NCBI RefSeq assembly: GCF_000381025.1
Contig: NZ_KB905832.1
Coordinates: 1 to 53,237, forward strand
Reading direction: 5' to 3'
Length of the DNA: 53,237 nucleotides
Origin: Streptomyces sulphureus DSM 40104
GTDB lineage: Bacteria; Actinomycetota; Actinomycetes; Streptomycetales; Streptomycetaceae
Below the pieces are notes generated by a model that searched no databases, was not told the DNA's origin, and saw only the letters and a list, made by a program, of their open reading frames with translations. Of this stretch, positions 25,160 through 33,306 are shown in pieces. Made by a program: the position numbers and the translations under genes. Each line of letters opens with the position of its first letter. The first letter of the stretch is position 1.

Positions 25160-25270
25160 CAACGAGCGCGGTCAGTCACGCACGGGACGGGACACGCTCG
25201 TCGGTGAACTCCAGCGGCGCGCGGCCGACTTGAGCACGAGCCGGGTGAGCAGCCCGCCCTGCGCCGCGGT
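25160..25270 (-). pseudogene. possible remnant of an IS256-type transposase N-terminus
   Basis: Between the CDF and permease genes, the minus strand reads GGLLTRLVLKSA in one frame and PLEFTDERVP in a neighbouring frame. Together these loosely resemble the start of IS256-family transposases (GGLL..LTK.VLE.ALE.E.TDHLGY). It is short and frameshifted, and no other element sequence is seen. Weak, but it would explain how the island was assembled. Confidence 0.25.
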
Positions 25271-25275
25271 GCCGG

Positions 25276-26247
25276 TCAGCGGGCGGGCAGGAGCCGGGGC
25301 ACCGCCCGCACGTAGACGACCATGCCGACCACCTCGACCAGGGTCTGGGTGACCACGACGACCGCGGCGATCGCCAGCCGGTCCGGCAGGGCCAGGGCGA
25401 GCGGCAGCACGACGAGGGAGTTGCGGGTCGCTCCGGTGAAGACGAGCGCCCGTCCGGCCGGCACGTCGAGACGGAACAGGCGGGCGATGCCGACCCCGGC
25501 GAAGGCCATCACCACGAGGAAGAGGAGGTAGAACGGCACGACGCGGACCACGTCGGCCAGGCTGTCGCCCAGCTCGGGGACCTGGGAGGCGACCACCGTC
25601 AGCAGGGTCGCGGCCATCAGCGGCACCATGGCCGTGCCCATCGCATCGGCCGTCTTCTGTCCGGCCGGGCGGCGGGCCGCCCATGCCTGGGTGCACCACG
25701 CCAGCGTCAGCGGGACGACGATCAGCACGGCGAAGGCTTCGACGAACGGCCCGGCCTCGACCACGTCGGCCAGGTCCGCACCCATGAGCAGGAAGAGGAA
25801 GCCGGGCAGCAGCACCATCTGCGCGAGCAGCAGCAGCGGAGTGGCCGCCAGCAGCCGCTGGCTGCTGCCCCCCGCCAGCCCCGAGAAGACGATCACGTAG
25901 TCCACACAGGGAGCCAGCAGCACCAGCAGCACGCCCAGCCGCACCGCCTGGTCCTCGGGCAGGAAGGCGAACATCGCCGTGACCACCAGCGGCACCACGA
26001 CGAAGTTCACCACCAGCGCGGCGGCCAGGAACCGGCCCGCCTTCAGCGAGCGGAGCAGTTCCGCAGCGGGCACCTGGAGAAACGTGACGTACAACAGGGC
26101 GGCGAGTACGGGATTGATGGCGTACTCCAGGCCCGGTCCCGCGGCGGGGGCGGCCCGGCCCACCAGGCCCCCGGCGGCGAGCGCCCCCACGTAGACGGCG
26201 ACCTGGTGGCGTTCCATGCCCGCGACGAGGCCGGATGAGCGGGACAC
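25276..26247 (-). CDS. ACR3/bile-acid-symporter-type arsenic resistance permease
   Basis: 323 aa, about ten membrane helices. The helix-4 LLAPCVDYVIVFSGLAGG segment keeps the Pro-Cys that is essential in ACR3 arsenite exporters, and FTGATRNSLVVLPLAL matches the second conserved helix. GTG 26247 is used because AAGGAG precedes it by 7 bp. A MerR-type dyad lies 57 bp upstream although no MerR gene is adjacent. Substrate (arsenite or another oxyanion) is inferred. Confidence 0.85.
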   Translation of the reverse strand: MSRSSGLVAGMERHQVAVYVGALAAGGLVGRAAPAAGPGLEYAINPVLAALLYVTFLQVPAAELLRSLKAGRFLAAALVVNFVVVPLVVTAMFAFLPEDQAVRLGVLLVLLAPCVDYVIVFSGLAGGSSQRLLAATPLLLLAQMVLLPGFLFLLMGADLADVVEAGPFVEAFAVLIVVPLTLAWCTQAWAARRPAGQKTADAMGTAMVPLMAATLLTVVASQVPELGDSLADVVRVVPFYLLFLVVMAFAGVGIARLFRLDVPAGRALVFTGATRNSLVVLPLALALPDRLAIAAVVVVTQTLVEVVGMVVYVRAVPRLLPAR

Positions 26248-26303
26248 GTGCGTGCTCCTTGGGAAGGGCGGCCGCGAGAGCCGTATCGTGCTTACCTCAC
26301 CGA

Positions 26304-26327
26304 ACCTTCGACCCAGGCGAAGGTCAA
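26304..26327 (-). promoter_or_regulatory. MerR-type operator/promoter upstream of the ACR3-like gene
   Basis: ACCTTCG-ACCCAGG-CGAAGGT is a perfect 7-bp dyad with a 7-base centre. On the minus strand it begins with TTGACC, a good -35 positioned as in MerR-regulated promoters. The matching -10 is poor, so the promoter call is weaker than the dyad. Confidence 0.45.
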
Positions 26328-26390
26328 GGCAGTGACTTCTCGAGGAGAGCGAACCAGGCGTCCACGAAGTGCTGATTCCAGGGTCTCCTG

Positions 26391-26523
26391 TCTCCTGTAC
26401 CCGGCTGCCGCACCATCTGGCGTGCCCGTACGAGATCGGGATTGTCGTCGCGGTGCCCGACGGCCGCCGCACCTGCTACGAGCTGGCCGACGCGCGCTTC
26501 GGCCACGCGCTGGACCGCCTGCC
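26391..26523 (+). pseudogene. decayed second copy of cmtR
   Basis: About 130 bases resemble codons 48-90 of the intact cmtR at 24044. The translation reads TRLPHHLACPYEIGIVVAVP then DGRRTCYELADARFGHALD, against TRLSNHLACLRDCGLVVTVP and DGRRTRYELADERLGHALD. The N-terminal half and the C-terminal metal ligand are missing, Cys61 is lost, and no start fits, so it cannot be functional. It lies divergent from the ACR3-like gene. The rest of the 450-bp gap between that gene and the toxin gene holds only the MerR-type dyad. Confidence 0.75.
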
Positions 26524-26696
26524 GACGCGGAGCGGGCGCCTCAAATTCTGCCGGTGTCCACTCCGTGGCGGCGTCACGATAAGTGTTCGGCACCCGGTAC
26601 TCCCCTTCAGCCTGGCCCGGGGAGCGTGGGTCTACGAGCGCGTCGCTGTCGCGTCGCGGCGAGGGTGGATGCATTGACCACTCGTACGTCGCGGGC

Positions 26697-26948
26697 TCAA
26701 CGGGCGGCGCGGCCGAGATGGGTGACGAGAATGCGGATCACGTCGTCGTCGACGAGGTAGAGCACCCGGTAGTCGCCGACCCGGAGGCGTCGATAAGTGC
26801 CGCCGTGCGGTGTGGAGTTGGCGGGACGGGGGTTTTCGGCCAGAAGGTCGACGGCCTCGTACAGAGCGGTCAGACCCCGGGGGTCGTCCTTCAGGAAGCG
26901 CACGGCGGCGTTGGTGGCCTCCGGCTCCCAGACGATGCTGTAGGTCAC
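26697..26948 (-). CDS. relE: RelE/ParE-family toxin
   Basis: 83 aa compact basic protein with the RelE-fold pattern: YSIVWEPEATNAAVRFLKDD at the N-terminus, YRRLRVGDYRVLYLVDDDV in the core and a final IRILVTHLGRA. The R-x-R-x-G-x-Y-R-V-x-Y motif is the ribosome-dependent mRNA endonuclease signature. The GTG start overlaps the antitoxin stop as GTGA, so toxin translation depends on antitoxin translation. Confidence 0.88.
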   Translation of the reverse strand: MTYSIVWEPEATNAAVRFLKDDPRGLTALYEAVDLLAENPRPANSTPHGGTYRRLRVGDYRVLYLVDDDVIRILVTHLGRAAR

Positions 26949-27196
26949 GGACGAAGTCCCAGCAGGCGACCGACCTCCTGGTGCGACATGCCCTCCTCCA
27001 GAGTGCCCTCCGCCTTGCGCCGCTCACGCTCGGAGAGGGCCAGGGCGTCTTCGAGGTCCTCTATGACCTGGGGCGAGACGAGCAGCGCGGCCACATGGCC
27101 ATGATCGGTGAGGGCGATGGTCTCCCGACTGTGGGCGGCGCGACGCACCAGGTCGCCGAGTTCGGAACGGGCCTTGCTGATGGCGATCTCAGTCAT
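26945..27196 (-). CDS. Phd/YefM-family antitoxin
   Basis: 83 aa from ATG 27196. The N-terminal DNA-binding Phd fold is recognisable (ISKARSELGDLVRRAAHSRETIALTDHGHVAALLVSP), followed by an acidic, flexible C-terminus that should wrap the toxin. It precedes relE in an overlapping pair and is expected to repress its own promoter, which must lie in the short A/T-richer gap at 27197-27230. Confidence 0.88.
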   Translation of the reverse strand: MTEIAISKARSELGDLVRRAAHSRETIALTDHGHVAALLVSPQVIEDLEDALALSERERRKAEGTLEEGMSHQEVGRLLGLRP

Positions 27197-27413
27197 GGCT
27201 ACATGATGGCAGAAGAGTAATCTTGTGGGCACTTCCAAGCGTTCTGTCGGCACAAGTCTCCGGAGACGAACCTTCCGTCCTCCACGTACGAGCCCGCCCG
27301 GGACGCCGCAGGCCATGGGGACGCGGTCGCCTACGGGCGAGCCGTTTCAGGCGGCGAACAACGGCTGGATGCAAGCGCTTGAAACCCCTCCGCCGCTTGG
27401 CGAAAGTGACGGG

Positions 27414-28211
27414 ATGCCTCCCACCGACGCACCCGAACCCCACCGCAGCCACCCCATGGCGGAGTCCTTCGGCGAGGACGCCGCGCGGTACGACCGTGCA
27501 CGGCCCCGGTACCCGGACGCGCTCGTGGCGGCGGTCGTCGCCGCGAGCCCGGGCAGGGCGGTGCTCGATGTCGGCACGGGTACCGGCATCCTCGGGCAGC
27601 AGCTACGGGCGGTGGGCTGCCGGGTGCTGGGTGTCGAAGTCGACGCGCGGATGGCCGAGTTCGCGCGCCGTGCGGGGCTCGACGTCGAGGTGGCCGCCTT
27701 CGAGGAGTGGGAGCCGGAGGGGCGCACCTTCGACGCCGTCGTCTCGGGGCAGTCCTGGCACTGGGTGGACGCCGCCGTCGGCGCGGCCAAGGCCGCCAGG
27801 GTGCTGGTGCCCGGCGGGTTGCTGGCGCCGGTGTGGAACACGTTCAACCCCTCGACCGAGGTGGCGGAAACCTTCGCCAAGGTCTACCGCCGCGCCGTGC
27901 CGGAGGCGCCGTTCAACCCCTGGTCGCCGGAGAGCCTCGGCGGCTACTCGCGGCTCTTCGCGCGGGCGGTCGAAGTCCTGCGCGAGGCGGGCGGGTTCGG
28001 GGCTCCGGAGGAGCGGCGCGTCGCGTGGGAGCGTCCGTACACGCGCGACGAGTGGCTGGAGCAGGTGCTCACCCACGGCGACGTCCTTCGGTTGCAGCCG
28101 GACGAGCGCGAGGCGCTGCTGTCGGGGATGGCGGAGGCGATCGACGCCTGGGGCGGGCGCTTGGCGATGGGGTACGAGACGGTCGCACTCTTCGCGGTGC
28201 GCGACGCCTGA
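27414..28211 (+). CDS. class I SAM-dependent methyltransferase
   Basis: 265 aa. Motif I is VLDVGTGTGILGQQL and the acidic residue after strand 2 is in VEVDARMAEFA. Motif IV is FDAVVSGQSWHWVD, the QSWHWV form typical of UbiE/Methyltransf_11 proteins. Substrate unknown. ATG 27414 is the likely start; a second ATG at 27456 is possible. It lies directly beyond the toxin-antitoxin pair, on the other strand, and marks the return to core sequence. Confidence 0.85.
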   Translation: MPPTDAPEPHRSHPMAESFGEDAARYDRARPRYPDALVAAVVAASPGRAVLDVGTGTGILGQQLRAVGCRVLGVEVDARMAEFARRAGLDVEVAAFEEWEPEGRTFDAVVSGQSWHWVDAAVGAAKAARVLVPGGLLAPVWNTFNPSTEVAETFAKVYRRAVPEAPFNPWSPESLGGYSRLFARAVEVLREAGGFGAPEERRVAWERPYTRDEWLEQVLTHGDVLRLQPDEREALLSGMAEAIDAWGGRLAMGYETVALFAVRDA

Positions 28212-28249
28212 ACCGGGGGCCTGTCGTACCCGCCTGGCACGATGTTTCC

Positions 28250-28762
28250 ATGACGCCGCCCGATCGCCCCATGCCGCCGCTCGCCGCCGACGAGCGTACG
28301 ACCTTGGAAGGATGGCTGGACTTCTACCGCGCCACGCTCGCGCTGAAGTGCGCGGAACTGAGCGAGACGCACCTGCGCACCGCCTCGGCCGCCCCCTCCG
28401 CGCTCACACTCCTCGGCCTCGTCCAGCACCTCTCGGAGGTCGAACGCAACTGGTTCCGCCGGGTATGGGCAGGCGAGCAGGTACCGCCGATCTACGAGCC
28501 CGACGCCGACCCGTCCGCGCCGGACGGCGGCTTCACGCTCTCCGAGCGGGTCACCCGCGAGGACGCCCTCGCGATCTGGGAGGGCGAGATCGCCTGGGCG
28601 CGCGCCAACTGCGCCGGAAGAGCGCTGGACGAGACGGTCCCGTTCGGTGCGGCGCAGGTGAGCCTGCGGTGGATCTACGCGCACATGACGGCCGAGTACG
28701 CACGGCACTGCGGCCACGCCGACCTGCTCAGGGAGCGGATCGACGGGAGCACGGGGGTGTGA
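28250..28762 (+). CDS. DinB/DUF664-family protein
   Basis: 170 aa helical bundle of the DinB/mycothiol-dependent family. The metal-binding His triad is recognisable: LVQHLSEVERNWF, then IYAHMTAEYARHCGH. Such proteins act in thiol-dependent detoxification or have unknown roles. It begins 38 bp after the methyltransferase gene on the same strand. ATG 28250 has only a weak ribosome site. Confidence 0.85.
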   Translation: MTPPDRPMPPLAADERTTLEGWLDFYRATLALKCAELSETHLRTASAAPSALTLLGLVQHLSEVERNWFRRVWAGEQVPPIYEPDADPSAPDGGFTLSERVTREDALAIWEGEIAWARANCAGRALDETVPFGAAQVSLRWIYAHMTAEYARHCGHADLLRERIDGSTGV

Positions 28763-28840
28763 TCAGGGCCGCCGCTCGTGCGCCGAACTCCCCGGCGTCG
28801 GAGCGCGGTTGCCCCGGTCGCAGGAGGGCGAGGTGCCGCG

Positions 28841-29404
28841 TCAGCCCGCGAGCCCGGGCACCGCTTCCGCGCCGGGGAGCCGGACGAGTGCGCCGCCGGG
28901 GAGGATCAGCTTGCCCCGGCGGCGGCCGCTGCCGACGAGTACGTACGGGGCACGCGCCGCCTCCTCGTCGATCAACAGCGGCCATTCCGGCGGCAGTCCG
29001 AGCGGTGTGACGCCGCCGTACTCCATCCCCGTCTCCTCGACGGCCGTCTCCGTCGGCGCGAACGACGCCTTGCGCGCGCCGAGGTGCTTGCGGACGGCGC
29101 GGTTGACGTCGATGCGGGTGTGGGCGAGCGCGACGCATGCCGCGAGGGTGGTCTCGCCGCCGCGCTTGGCGGCGACGATGACGCAGTTCGCGGACGCCTC
29201 CAGCGGTACGCCGTAGGTCTCGCAGAAGACGGCCGTGTCCGCCTTCTCCGGGTCGGTGTCGACGAAGAGGGCCGCTTCGGCGCTGTCGGACGCGGTCCAG
29301 TTCTTCAGCGCGTCCGCGGTGGGCGCGGCGAGCATCTCGGTCGCGTCGAGGGCGCGTTGGACGGAGTCGAACGTGCCGAGGGGGGATACGGGTCGGTCGC
29401 TCAT
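28841..29404 (-). CDS. YbaK/ProX-type aminoacyl-tRNA deacylase
   Basis: 187 aa single-domain YbaK/EbsC-fold protein that hydrolyses misacylated tRNA (Cys- or Ala-tRNAPro type). Typical segments are FCETYGVPLEASANCVIVAAK with the conserved Lys, and GMEYGGVTPLGLPPEWPLLID. TACAGT on the minus strand ends seven bases before the ATG at 29404, which points to a leaderless transcript. Confidence 0.87.
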   Translation of the reverse strand: MSDRPVSPLGTFDSVQRALDATEMLAAPTADALKNWTASDSAEAALFVDTDPEKADTAVFCETYGVPLEASANCVIVAAKRGGETTLAACVALAHTRIDVNRAVRKHLGARKASFAPTETAVEETGMEYGGVTPLGLPPEWPLLIDEEAARAPYVLVGSGRRRGKLILPGGALVRLPGAEAVPGLAG

Positions 29405-29900
29405 GGACGGGACTGTAGCGGGTGCCCCGGGGTGGAGGCTGCTGTGGCTCTCCGTCGTGGGCGAGCGGGGGTGGGCTGCGTCGGGAGGGCGTCCCGGCGG
29501 GCGTCGGGGTGCGGAGGGGGCGCCGCGATCGCCCTCCCGTGGCCCGTGAGGCGGAAGACGCGGGGCGCTCCCTCGCGCTCGCCCTTGCGTGCACGGAGCG
29601 TCGACGCCGGCGGGCCACCAGCCGCGGTGCTGTCGGCTGCCGTGCGGCTCCGGGTACGCGTCGAACTCGCGGGCGGCGGCGGCCGGATGGGGGCAGCCGG
29701 CCTCGACGCGGCCGGACGGCGGTGTCGAGTGCGTGGGCGCCTGCCGCGCGCCCCGGCGTGTGCCGGGCGCCCGTCGTCAGCGCCTGTTGCGGTGGAACGC
29801 GCGGGGCATAGGGCGATGACCCACGGCCCCCTCGGCAGTCGGTAGAGGGTGAGGCCGGCGCCGGGCCGGCGCTTGCACCGAAACCGTGAAGGAGAGACGA
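29405..29900. other. 496-bp intergenic region without a recognisable gene
   Basis: Very G/C-rich, with open frames on both strands that give only Arg/Gly/Ala-rich sequence. I see no conserved motif, RNA gene, repeat or credible small ORF. It contains the promoter of the YbaK gene at its left edge and the ribosome site of the next gene at its right edge. Confidence 0.5.
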
Positions 29901-30401
29901 GTGGCCGGGAGCAGCAGGAACGACGAGGACCAGAAGATCAAGACCTGCCTGTGGTTCGAGGGCGACGCGGAGGAGGCCGTGGAGTTCTACACTTCGCTCT
30001 TCCCCGGCGCGCGCACACTGGAGGTGCAGCGCTATCCCGAGGCGGGGCCGGGGGAAACGGGTTCTGTGATGACGATCGTCTTCGAGCTGGAGGGACGGCA
30101 GTTCATCGCGCTCAATGGAGGGAAGGTCCCGTTCCGCTTCAACGAGTCGGTGTCGCTCTCCGTCGAGTGCGACACCCAGGAGGAGATCGACAGGCTCTGG
30201 GCGTCGCTCACCGAGGGCGGCGAGGAGGTGGAGTGCGGCTGGCTCAAGGACCGGTACGGGCTCTCCTGGCAGATCGTGCCCCGCGTGCTCAAGGAGCTGC
30301 TGCGCGACGCCGACCAGCAGCGGGTCGAGCGTGCGATGCAGGCGATGCTCGGCATGTGCAGGCTCGACATCGCGCAGTTGGAGGAGGCGGCCGCCGGCTG
30401 A
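29901..30401 (+). CDS. VOC-family protein, PhnB-like (3-demethylubiquinone methyltransferase-like fold)
   Basis: 166 aa from GTG 29901, with AAGGAG upstream. The sequence fits the PhnB/YjdN branch of the glyoxalase superfamily: KTCLWFEGDAEEAVEFYTSL, the FIALNGG strand, and CGWLKDRYGLSWQIVP, where the conserved C-G-W-x-x-D-R-x-G-x-W-Q pattern is complete. Despite the common annotation, methyltransferase activity is not expected. Function unknown. Confidence 0.86.
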   Translation: MAGSSRNDEDQKIKTCLWFEGDAEEAVEFYTSLFPGARTLEVQRYPEAGPGETGSVMTIVFELEGRQFIALNGGKVPFRFNESVSLSVECDTQEEIDRLWASLTEGGEEVECGWLKDRYGLSWQIVPRVLKELLRDADQQRVERAMQAMLGMCRLDIAQLEEAAAG

Positions 30402-30527
30402 GCGCGGGGCAGGCCTGCGTCGGGAAGGTGCGGGAAACCGTCGTCAACGACCCCAGGATCGGGGAGAGTTGCTCCGCGGGACCCGGCCGGCCCCGCGCAG
30501 GCCCACGTCGCCCACGAGAGAGCGGAT

Positions 30528-31325
30528 ATGACCGAGACGCGACAGGAGATCGACTCCACCCGCCCGCACCCGGCGCGGATGTACGACTACTACCTCGGCG
30601 GCAAGGACTGGTTCGGCGTCGACAGGGAGGCGGCCGAAGAGGTGCTCAGGGCCGTTCCGTTCGCCCGCACCGGGGCGCGGCAGAACCGCGCCTTCATGCA
30701 GCGGGCGGTCCGCGCCCTCGCAGCCGAGCACGGCATCCGCCAGTTCCTCGACCTCGGCAGCGGCATCCCCACGGAGCCCAACCTCCACCAGGTGGTACAG
30801 CAGGTCGCGCCGGAGTGCCGTGTCGTCTACGCCGACAACGACCCGATGGTCCTCGAGTACGTCGACGTGCTGATGCACGGCACAGCGGAGGGCCGCACCG
30901 CCTACGTCGAGTCGGACGTACGCACGGACGACCTCCTCTACGACGAACGCGTCCGCGCCGTCCTCGACCTGACGCAACCCGTCGCCCTCTCACTCGTCGC
31001 CCTGCTCCACTTCTTCCCCGACGAACTCGACCCGCACGACCTCGTCGGCACGATGGTGGAGCGCCTCCCGGCCGGGAGCTGCCTCGTGCTCTCGCACGCC
31101 ACCAACGACCTCGCGCCGGAGGAGGGCCGCCGCATCGAGGAGCTGTACCGGCGGGGCGGCAACCACATACAGGGGCGTACCAGGGAGGAGTTCGCGAGGT
31201 TCTTCGACGGCCTCGAACTCCTCGACCCCGGAGTGCAGTTGGTGCACCGGTGGCGACCGGAGGAGCGGCCGGAGCTGAACGACGCGGAGGTCTCCTTCTA
31301 CGGCGCCGTCGCCCGCAAGCCCTGA
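30528..31325 (+). CDS. DUF574 SAM-dependent methyltransferase
   Basis: 265 aa. The N-terminal RPHPARMYDYYLGGKDWF and the motif I variant FLDLGSGIPTEPNLHQVVQ are diagnostic for the actinobacterial DUF574/Methyltransf_19 family. The segment DNDPMVLEYVDVLM binds the SAM ribose. Members are often linked to conservons or developmental regulators; here the gene lies 80 bp upstream of the MerR-PP2C gene on the same strand. Substrate unknown. Confidence 0.9.
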   Translation: MTETRQEIDSTRPHPARMYDYYLGGKDWFGVDREAAEEVLRAVPFARTGARQNRAFMQRAVRALAAEHGIRQFLDLGSGIPTEPNLHQVVQQVAPECRVVYADNDPMVLEYVDVLMHGTAEGRTAYVESDVRTDDLLYDERVRAVLDLTQPVALSLVALLHFFPDELDPHDLVGTMVERLPAGSCLVLSHATNDLAPEEGRRIEELYRRGGNHIQGRTREEFARFFDGLELLDPGVQLVHRWRPEERPELNDAEVSFYGAVARKP

Positions 31326-31404
31326 ACCGTTGACTCTTCCCCTGGGGCAGCCCGCAGCGTGTGCGTCCCCGGGCCCGAAGCCCGGGAACGAGGAGGGGAA
31401 AAGC

Positions 31405-32553
31405 GTGCGACTGCTCACGATCGGTACCTTCGCCCGCGCCGCGGGCCTCTCGCAGAAGGCGCTCCGCCTCTACGACGGCACCGGGCTGCTACGCCCCGCC
31501 CACGTCGACCCGGCCACCGGCTACCGCTACTACGCCGAGAGCCAGTTGGCCGAGGCGCGGCTCGTCGCCTGGCTGCGCCGGCTCGGGATGCCGCTGGCCC
31601 GGATCACGGAGCTGCGCGACCTGCCTCCGGCCGAACAGGCGGGCGCCGTCCGTGCGTTCCGGTCGGAGCGCGAGGCGGCGCACGCAGCCTGGCGGGACCT
31701 CGCCTCTCTCCTCGTCGACGAACTGACACGAAGGGCAGAGCCGATGACCGCATTCCGGGAGAGGGAAACCCCGCTCACCCTGCGCTACGCCGCCGCATCC
31801 GCGACCGGCCGCGAACGCCCGGGCAACCAGGACGTCGCGTACGCCGACGCCCGACTCCTCGCCGTAGCCGACGGTTTCGGGCCGCTCGGCCGGGAGGCGA
31901 GCAGCGCCGCCGTCGACGCGCTCGCCTCCGGCGAGGCGCCCGCGGCGCCCGAGGGCGCGCTGGCGACGCTGCGCCTGCTGCTCGACCGTGCCTCGGCCGC
32001 CGCCCGCGCCACGTCCGACGGCGCAGCCGACACGGCAGACGCAGGGACGACGCTCACCGCGCTGCTCCTCGCCGGGGACCGCCTGGCACTGGCCCACATC
32101 GGCGACACACGCGCCTACCTGCTGCGCGGCGACAGGTTCAGCAGGCTCACCGAGGACCACACGCACGTCGCCGCGCTGGTCGGCGCGGGCGAGCTGACGC
32201 CGGAGGAGGCGGAGTCCCACCCGCAGCGCACGCTGCTGCTCAGGGCGTTGACGACCGGAGCCGACGCGTCCTCGTACGACGCGGAGTTCGGCCTCCACGA
32301 AACGCGCGCGGGCGACCGGTTCCTGCTCTGCTCGAAAGGCCTCGGTGCGGCCGTCCCACCGTGGCGCGTGCGCACGGCCCTCACCTCGCACACCGAGCCG
32401 TCGGAGGCGGTGGCCGAGCTGATGCGGCTCGCGGACGCCGCGGGCGGCCCCGACAACGTGGCGTGTGTGGTGGCCGATGTCGTCGGCGGTTCGCCGACGG
32501 TGGTGGGTGCCGGCGGTTCGCCGACGGCGGCCGGCGGCCCGCGGCTCAGCTAG
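31405..32553 (+). CDS. MerR-type HTH fused to a degenerate PP2C phosphatase domain
   Basis: 382 aa from GTG 31405, with AGGAGGGG upstream. Residues 1-75 form a MerR winged helix (IGTFARAAGLSQKALRLYDG and PATGYRYYAESQL), followed by a short dimer helix. Residues ~125-365 are PP2C-like: RPGNQDVAYA, VADGFG, GTTLTALLL, GDTRAYLLRGDRF, SHPQRTLLLRAL and GGPDNVACVV. The CSDGL motif that supplies a metal-binding Asp reads CSKGL, so full metal binding and catalysis are doubtful. The tail has a GSPTVVGAG / GSPTAAGG repeat. It may sense a ligand or phosphoprotein and act as a transcription factor. Confidence 0.9.
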   Translation: MRLLTIGTFARAAGLSQKALRLYDGTGLLRPAHVDPATGYRYYAESQLAEARLVAWLRRLGMPLARITELRDLPPAEQAGAVRAFRSEREAAHAAWRDLASLLVDELTRRAEPMTAFRERETPLTLRYAAASATGRERPGNQDVAYADARLLAVADGFGPLGREASSAAVDALASGEAPAAPEGALATLRLLLDRASAAARATSDGAADTADAGTTLTALLLAGDRLALAHIGDTRAYLLRGDRFSRLTEDHTHVAALVGAGELTPEEAESHPQRTLLLRALTTGADASSYDAEFGLHETRAGDRFLLCSKGLGAAVPPWRVRTALTSHTEPSEAVAELMRLADAAGGPDNVACVVADVVGGSPTVVGAGGSPTAAGGPRLS

Positions 32554-32708
32554 CCCCGTGTCGTACCGCGGACCGGTGCCGCCGCGTGGCGAACTCCACG
32601 CGGCGGCCGAGGAGTTCGGACGGGCGGCTGCCGTGCGGGGACCCGGGACACTCGCCGGCATGTGGCGGGCGTTGCGGAGGAGGCTCTCGAACCCGGCGCC
32701 GAGCCCCC

Positions 32709-33149
32709 TCAACTCCGGTCGAGCAGCTCCAACTTGTCGAACATCCGCGCTGTCTCGACGGCCGAGGGCTGTCCCTCCTCCGGATCGGCCCCGGCATCGA
32801 GGAGGACGCGTACGACCTCCTCCTCGCCCTTGAACACGGCGCCGGCGAGAGGCGTCTGCCCGCGGTCGTTGGCGCGGTCGGGGTCGGCTCCGCGCTGGAG
32901 GAGGGCGCTCACGGCCTCCGCGTGGCCGTGGTAGGCGGCGAGCATGAGGACGGAGTCGCCGCGGTCGTTGGTGAGGTTGACGGGGACGCCCGCGTCGACG
33001 TAGGCGGCGAGGGTCGCCGAGTCGCCCTTCCGCGCCAGGTCGAAGACGCGCTGGGCGAGTTCGAGCACCTCGGGGTCGTGCGCGGGCTCGTTGCTCTCGG
33101 GGGTCGGGGCGTCGGTCAAGGCGGTCGTCCTCCCTTGTGACGCGGTCAC
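32709..33149 (-). CDS. ankyrin-repeat protein
   Basis: 146 aa from GTG 33149, with GAGGAA 7 bp upstream. After ~35 disordered residues come about three ankyrin repeats: DLARKGDSATLAAYVDAGVP, then RGDSVLMLAAYHGHAEAVSA, then RGQTPLAGAVFKGEEEVVRV. It is cytosolic, with no signal, and presumably binds a protein partner, as do other short bacterial ankyrin proteins of this type. It is monocistronic as far as can be seen. Confidence 0.88.
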   Translation of the reverse strand: MTASQGRTTALTDAPTPESNEPAHDPEVLELAQRVFDLARKGDSATLAAYVDAGVPVNLTNDRGDSVLMLAAYHGHAEAVSALLQRGADPDRANDRGQTPLAGAVFKGEEEVVRVLLDAGADPEEGQPSAVETARMFDKLELLDRS

Positions 33150-33306
33150 GCGCCGTTCCTCGGTGGCTCGGCGCACGGCACCGCCGCCGTGCGCCGACGG
33201 TCAGCTTACGTACGCGCCGGCGCCCGGAGCGTACGCGCCACCGCGCCCCCGTCGCGGAGGCGTGCCGTGCGCCTGCCCGCACACCAACGGAACATCCGTG
33301 GGAGCT

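Noticed and set aside
29405..29900. Possible coding sequence in the 496-bp gap
   Set aside because: Open frames exist on both strands but have no ribosome site, no motif and atypical Arg/Gly composition.
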